Source of the DNA: Mycoplasmatota bacterium
GTDB lineage: Bacteria > Bacillota_I > Bacilli_A > Izemoplasmatales > Hujiaoplasmataceae
Reading direction: 5' to 3'
Length of the DNA: 8,800 nt
NCBI GenBank assembly: GCA_023132365.1
Contig: JAGLYJ010000042.1
Location: 1-8,800 of the forward strand
Part shown: in pieces, positions 6,362 to 8,800 of the stretch
Layout: the number at the start of each line of letters is the position of its first letter
Position numbering within the stretch: the first letter of the stretch is position 1
Program-made: the position numbers and the translations under genes
Notes under the pieces: generated by a model
Seen by the model: the letters and a program-made list of their open reading frames with translations, nothing else
What the model was told of the DNA's origin: nothing
Database searches by the model: none

Positions 6362-7385
6362 ATTTTGTAATCGTAACCTTTTTTAATCCTCTTGGAACAT
6401 CGGGATTAATCCCTTTTCCTAATGATACCTTAAGCGCGAATAATTGAGCAGTTATAATATATGTATATGGAGTAATATATCTTGAGTTTTTCTGTAGTGA
6501 CAAAGTGTTTTCTTTACTATATTTGCTACTGTCAGTGAATATAATTATTGATGAGTCTCTTTGTTTTATTGCTTCAATCATATCATAACTGTTATCTGAT
6601 GTTTCATCATCGGGCGCTAAAACAATAAAATTTGAAGTATTGTCCATAAGTGCAAGCGGTCCATGGTAAAAATCAGAGATTGCATAAGATAAAGCTTTTA
6701 TATAAGTTGTTTCTTGTAGTTTTAAAGCGAATTCTTCTGCAATAGCATAATTGTATCCTCTTGCAAGTATAAAACAATCTTTTACATTAATAAATTTTTT
6801 TGCCATTACTTCAATGTGTTTATTATTTGCTGCTTTAGCTATCTCATTTGGAACCTGAATTAAATCTTTATACAGTTGTTCATCATCGCTCATATAACTT
6901 ACTAACATTCCTAACAGGTACATTTGTGCCATAAATGTTTTAGTTGCTGCCACACTTTTTTCTTCTCCAACGTGAAGGTGGAGATGAAAGTTTCCGGCTT
7001 TAGCTATAGGTGAATCTTCATAATTAGTAATTGTGACAGTAAGTACCCCTTGTTTATTAGCGCTATCAATTACCGATAAAACATCTTCTGCTTGTCCGCT
7101 TTGACTAACACCAATTACTAAGGAATCTAATAAGTCTATTTCACTATCATAAAGAGTTATAACACTTGGTGCAGCAAATGATACTGGGATTCTACAAATA
7201 ACTTCACAAAGGTACTTAAAATAAATTCCAGAATTATCTGATGACCCTCTGGCTGTAAATATGACAGATTTAATTTTTCGCTTTTTGATTTCGTCTCTAA
7301 TTACTTTAAATTTTTCCTTGTTATATAAGTAAGACTCTACTAGCCTGTCAGGTTGTTCAAATATTTCTTTTTCCATGAATGTCAT
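6360..7385 (-). CDS. SIS-domain sugar-phosphate isomerase/deaminase (GlmS isomerase-like)
   Basis: A 341-residue cytoplasmic protein with two SIS domains and no glutaminase domain, the length expected for stand-alone GlmS-like enzymes such as NagB-II, AgaS or FrlB types. Motifs: ARGSSDN (45-51), SQSGQ (94-98), GEEKSVAATKT (140-150), ARGYNY..AEEFALKLQE (208-225), DFYHGPLAL (238-246) and the C-terminal NPDVPRGLKK (327-336). By alignment to E. coli GlmS, Lys222, Glu225, His241 and Lys336 correspond to catalytic Lys485, Glu488, His504 and Lys603, so aldose-ketose isomerisation with or without loss of ammonia or an amine is plausible. Start is supported by AGAGGTGA four bases upstream. It is the last gene of the operon, four bases after the 286-residue gene. 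The substrate cannot be read from the sequence; amino-sugar phosphate or a fructosamine-type conjugate are both possible. Confidence 0.88.
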   Translation of the reverse strand: MTFMEKEIFEQPDRLVESYLYNKEKFKVIRDEIKKRKIKSVIFTARGSSDNSGIYFKYLCEVICRIPVSFAAPSVITLYDSEIDLLDSLVIGVSQSGQAEDVLSVIDSANKQGVLTVTITNYEDSPIAKAGNFHLHLHVGEEKSVAATKTFMAQMYLLGMLVSYMSDDEQLYKDLIQVPNEIAKAANNKHIEVMAKKFINVKDCFILARGYNYAIAEEFALKLQETTYIKALSYAISDFYHGPLALMDNTSNFIVLAPDDETSDNSYDMIEAIKQRDSSIIIFTDSSKYSKENTLSLQKNSRYITPYTYIITAQLFALKVSLGKGINPDVPRGLKKVTITK

Positions 7386-7389
7386 TTTG

Positions 7390-7397
7390 TCACCTCT
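7390..7397 (-). promoter_or_regulatory. Ribosome binding site of SIS gene overlapping upstream stop
   Basis: AGAGGTGA includes the TGA stop codon of the preceding gene and lies four bases before the SIS start at 7385. This arrangement favours translational coupling of the two genes. Confidence 0.75.
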
Positions 7398-8250
7398 TTT
7401 TATTGATATCTATTACTTCATAATTTCCTTGAGTAAAATAATTAAATGCATTAGGTGATGGACTCATAATTCTAGTAATCCTCTCAGCAATAAATGGAAC
7501 TTTATAGATTTTATCATTTATCTTTCTAAATAAATATACGTTTTTCCAAGAACCAGCTATAGCTTCTGCATTTGTTTCTTGAGTAGATTTTCCTTCATTG
7601 TGATATTGATCAATTGCATTTACTCGCTTGTATTCACTATCTTTTAATCCATTACCTGGGGCAATTATATTCTCTATAATTAATACTTTAGGTTTCTTTA
7701 ATGATTTTCTATACTCTTTGTATGGATACAAGTCTGTTTCATTTAAGAGTTCTATTCTTAAAGTTAAAAAGTTGGGTTTATTACACACTAAATCCAATAA
7801 TACTTTATCTCCTGGAAAAAAATAGTATTCAGTTTGATTAATATCTGTGCCTAAATAATCGTTTCTTTCTTCTCCGTTTTTAATATATATAGTTCTCCAA
7901 AATGGTCTAAATGTAATTTTTCCTTCAGTAATTTTGTTATTTAACATTCCTTGAAAAAAACCAAAACCGATATCAGTTTCATGATCACTAGATCCCCCAA
8001 CATAAACAGATGGAGTATCTAAATATCTTTTAAATTCTCCATAAGCATTTCTAAAACATTCAAATCTAGCTGTATCAGGCTCCCATTTTGGCAAAGTAAT
8101 TTCCGCTTCTATCCCTAACCAACTATCTTTTGAAGATACCGCTTTGTAGTACAGTGCTCCAGAAAAAACAGGATAATCTTGGGGTGGTGTTTTTTCCTGT
8201 TTAATTAGCCCATCATATACTTGTGCATGCAAATACTGTTCTAAAATCAT
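7390..8250 (-). CDS. Unrecognised 286-residue operon protein, probably beta-rich
   Basis: I do not recognise this family. It has no signal peptide or membrane segment, so it is predicted cytoplasmic. It is rich in aromatic residues and alternating hydrophobic strands, suggesting a beta-sandwich-like fold. Distinct segments are WLGIEAEITLPKW (44-56), YVGGSSDHETDIGFGFFQG (83-101), FRPFWRTIYI (114-123), YYFFPGDKV (142-150), the polar loop KRVNAIDQYHNEGKSTQETN (208-227) and VPFIAERITRIMSPSPNAFN (251-270). The charged, Gly-rich loop at 83-101 and the 208-227 loop are candidates for ligand or active-site surfaces. A start at 8250 is supported by AGGAG. It lies between an FAD oxidoreductase and a SIS sugar enzyme, so a role on the same sugar substrate (hydrolase, epimerase, binding or accessory subunit) is likely, but none can be assigned. 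Confidence 0.85.
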   Translation of the reverse strand: MILEQYLHAQVYDGLIKQEKTPPQDYPVFSGALYYKAVSSKDSWLGIEAEITLPKWEPDTARFECFRNAYGEFKRYLDTPSVYVGGSSDHETDIGFGFFQGMLNNKITEGKITFRPFWRTIYIKNGEERNDYLGTDINQTEYYFFPGDKVLLDLVCNKPNFLTLRIELLNETDLYPYKEYRKSLKKPKVLIIENIIAPGNGLKDSEYKRVNAIDQYHNEGKSTQETNAEAIAGSWKNVYLFRKINDKIYKVPFIAERITRIMSPSPNAFNYFTQGNYEVIDINKKR

Positions 8251-8256
8251 TAAGAA

Positions 8257-8261
8257 CTCCT
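8257..8261 (-). promoter_or_regulatory. Ribosome binding site of the 286-residue gene overlapping upstream stop
   Basis: AGGAG shares its first two bases with the TAG stop codon of the FAD oxidoreductase gene (TTAGGAG) and lies six bases before the ATG at 8250. It supports that start and suggests coupled translation. Confidence 0.75.
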
Positions 8262-8800
8262 AATAAATGTGATTTTGTTTTTTAAGTTGACTCTGTACTA
8301 ATTTATATGGTACTTCTCGTGGTAATATGTTTTCATTTATAGCTGTAGCAGCTAGAACTCCAGCCGCTTCACCTATCGCCATTGCGGTAGGAATAACTCT
8401 TATAGCTGCAGATGCTTCGTGTGTAGCACTAATACATCTTCCAGCAACTATAAGCCCTTCTATTTTTAAAGGTATTAAACATCTTAAAGGTATTTGAATC
8501 GGTTTAACAGAAGTTATATTTGGCAAATCTAACACTGCTTTATTAGGAGAATGGATATCTATTGGAAAACCAGAAAGCGCTATAGAATCCAAAAACTCTT
8601 TTCCAGACGAAATATCAGACAATTTCAATAAATATTCCCCTAATATATGTCTTGTTTCTCTTACACCAATTTTTGATGGTGTTGTAGAAATGAATGAATG
8701 TTCAAAACCAGGTATATATTCTTTAAGAAAATCGAATACTTGTTGAATCTGTTCTCTGCCTTGAATTTCAGCTTGAGTTAAGTCAAAAACGTCTACTCCT
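8260..8800 (-). CDS. FAD-dependent oxidoreductase, C-terminal 179 residues (5' end off window)
   Basis: The frame stays open to the right edge, so the start is missing; the ATG at 8628 is internal. Family motifs of the FAD_oxidored group (PF12831) are evident: a PGFE segment, GVRETR (8667-8650), PIDIHSP, IPLRCLIP, the FAD-contacting AGRCISATHEA (8445-8413), and AMAIGEAAGVLAA followed by the usual LPREVP tail. The N-terminal Rossmann GxGxxG region must lie beyond the window. Members are soluble flavoproteins that often sit in carbohydrate-utilisation loci; most lack known substrates. It is the most upstream operon gene visible, ending nine bases before the next start. Oxidation of a sugar or glycoside feeding the SIS enzyme is a reasonable but unproven role. 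Confidence 0.85.
   Translation of the reverse strand, partial: GVDVFDLTQAEIQGREQIQQVFDFLKEYIPGFEHSFISTTPSKIGVRETRHILGEYLLKLSDISSGKEFLDSIALSGFPIDIHSPNKAVLDLPNITSVKPIQIPLRCLIPLKIEGLIVAGRCISATHEASAAIRVIPTAMAIGEAAGVLAATAINENILPREVPYKLVQSQLKKQNHIY

Noticed and set aside
7628..7825. A 65-codon plus-strand open frame within the 286-residue gene
   Set aside because: Antisense shadow of a gene with a good ribosome binding site and operon context.
8260..8628. A complete 122-residue protein starting at the ATG at 8628
   Set aside because: The frame continues open to the window edge and the upstream residues hold the family motif GVRETR, so this ATG is internal to a larger oxidoreductase gene.

Overview
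The window is very AT-rich double-stranded bacterial DNA from a low-GC Gram-positive lineage. A lipobox lipoprotein with InlB-type B-repeats, strong AGGAG-type ribosome binding sites and T-tailed hairpin terminators point to Bacillota. The style resembles Erysipelotrichia or Acholeplasma/Haloplasma/Izemoplasma-like relatives, but this placement is inference from composition and gene style. All Trp codons in the long lipoprotein frame are TGG and no in-frame TGA occurs in 1390 codons, so the standard code is in use.

Layout: (1) Positions 1-4170, minus strand, hold the first 1390 codons of a giant surface lipoprotein whose 3' end lies off the left edge. It has a signal peptide with Cys19, a Thr/Ser-rich stalk, fourteen InlB/Listeria-Bacteroides-type repeats, a DUF6273-like domain and two more degenerate repeats. 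Most of the repeats are arranged as a 615-bp (205-residue) higher-order unit of two 70-residue repeats plus one 65-residue repeat. (2) Positions 4171-4827 form a divergent intergenic region with candidate promoters for both flanking genes and four GTCTA-centred partial palindromes, two of which lie on the candidate -35 boxes. (3) Positions 4828-6231, plus strand, encode a 467-residue ROK-like sugar kinase-fold protein without the usual zinc site and with an extra N-terminal domain. (4) Positions 6232-6359 carry one terminator hairpin for each strand between convergent genes. (5) Positions 6360-8800, minus strand, are an operon read right to left: the C-terminal part of an FAD-dependent oxidoreductase (PF12831-like), a 286-residue protein I do not recognise, and a SIS-domain sugar-phosphate isomerase/deaminase related to the isomerase half of GlmS. 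At both junctions the downstream ribosome binding site overlaps the upstream stop codon.

Taken together, the right half looks like a sugar or amino-sugar utilisation locus: a redox step, an unknown step, a SIS isomerase/deaminase/deglycase step and a ROK-like kinase or sensor. The combination of an FAD oxidoreductase, the unknown 286-residue protein and a GlmS-like SIS enzyme next to an atypical ROK protein is the best candidate here for an undescribed pathway. No transporter or dedicated transcription factor is visible, and the locus continues beyond the right edge.
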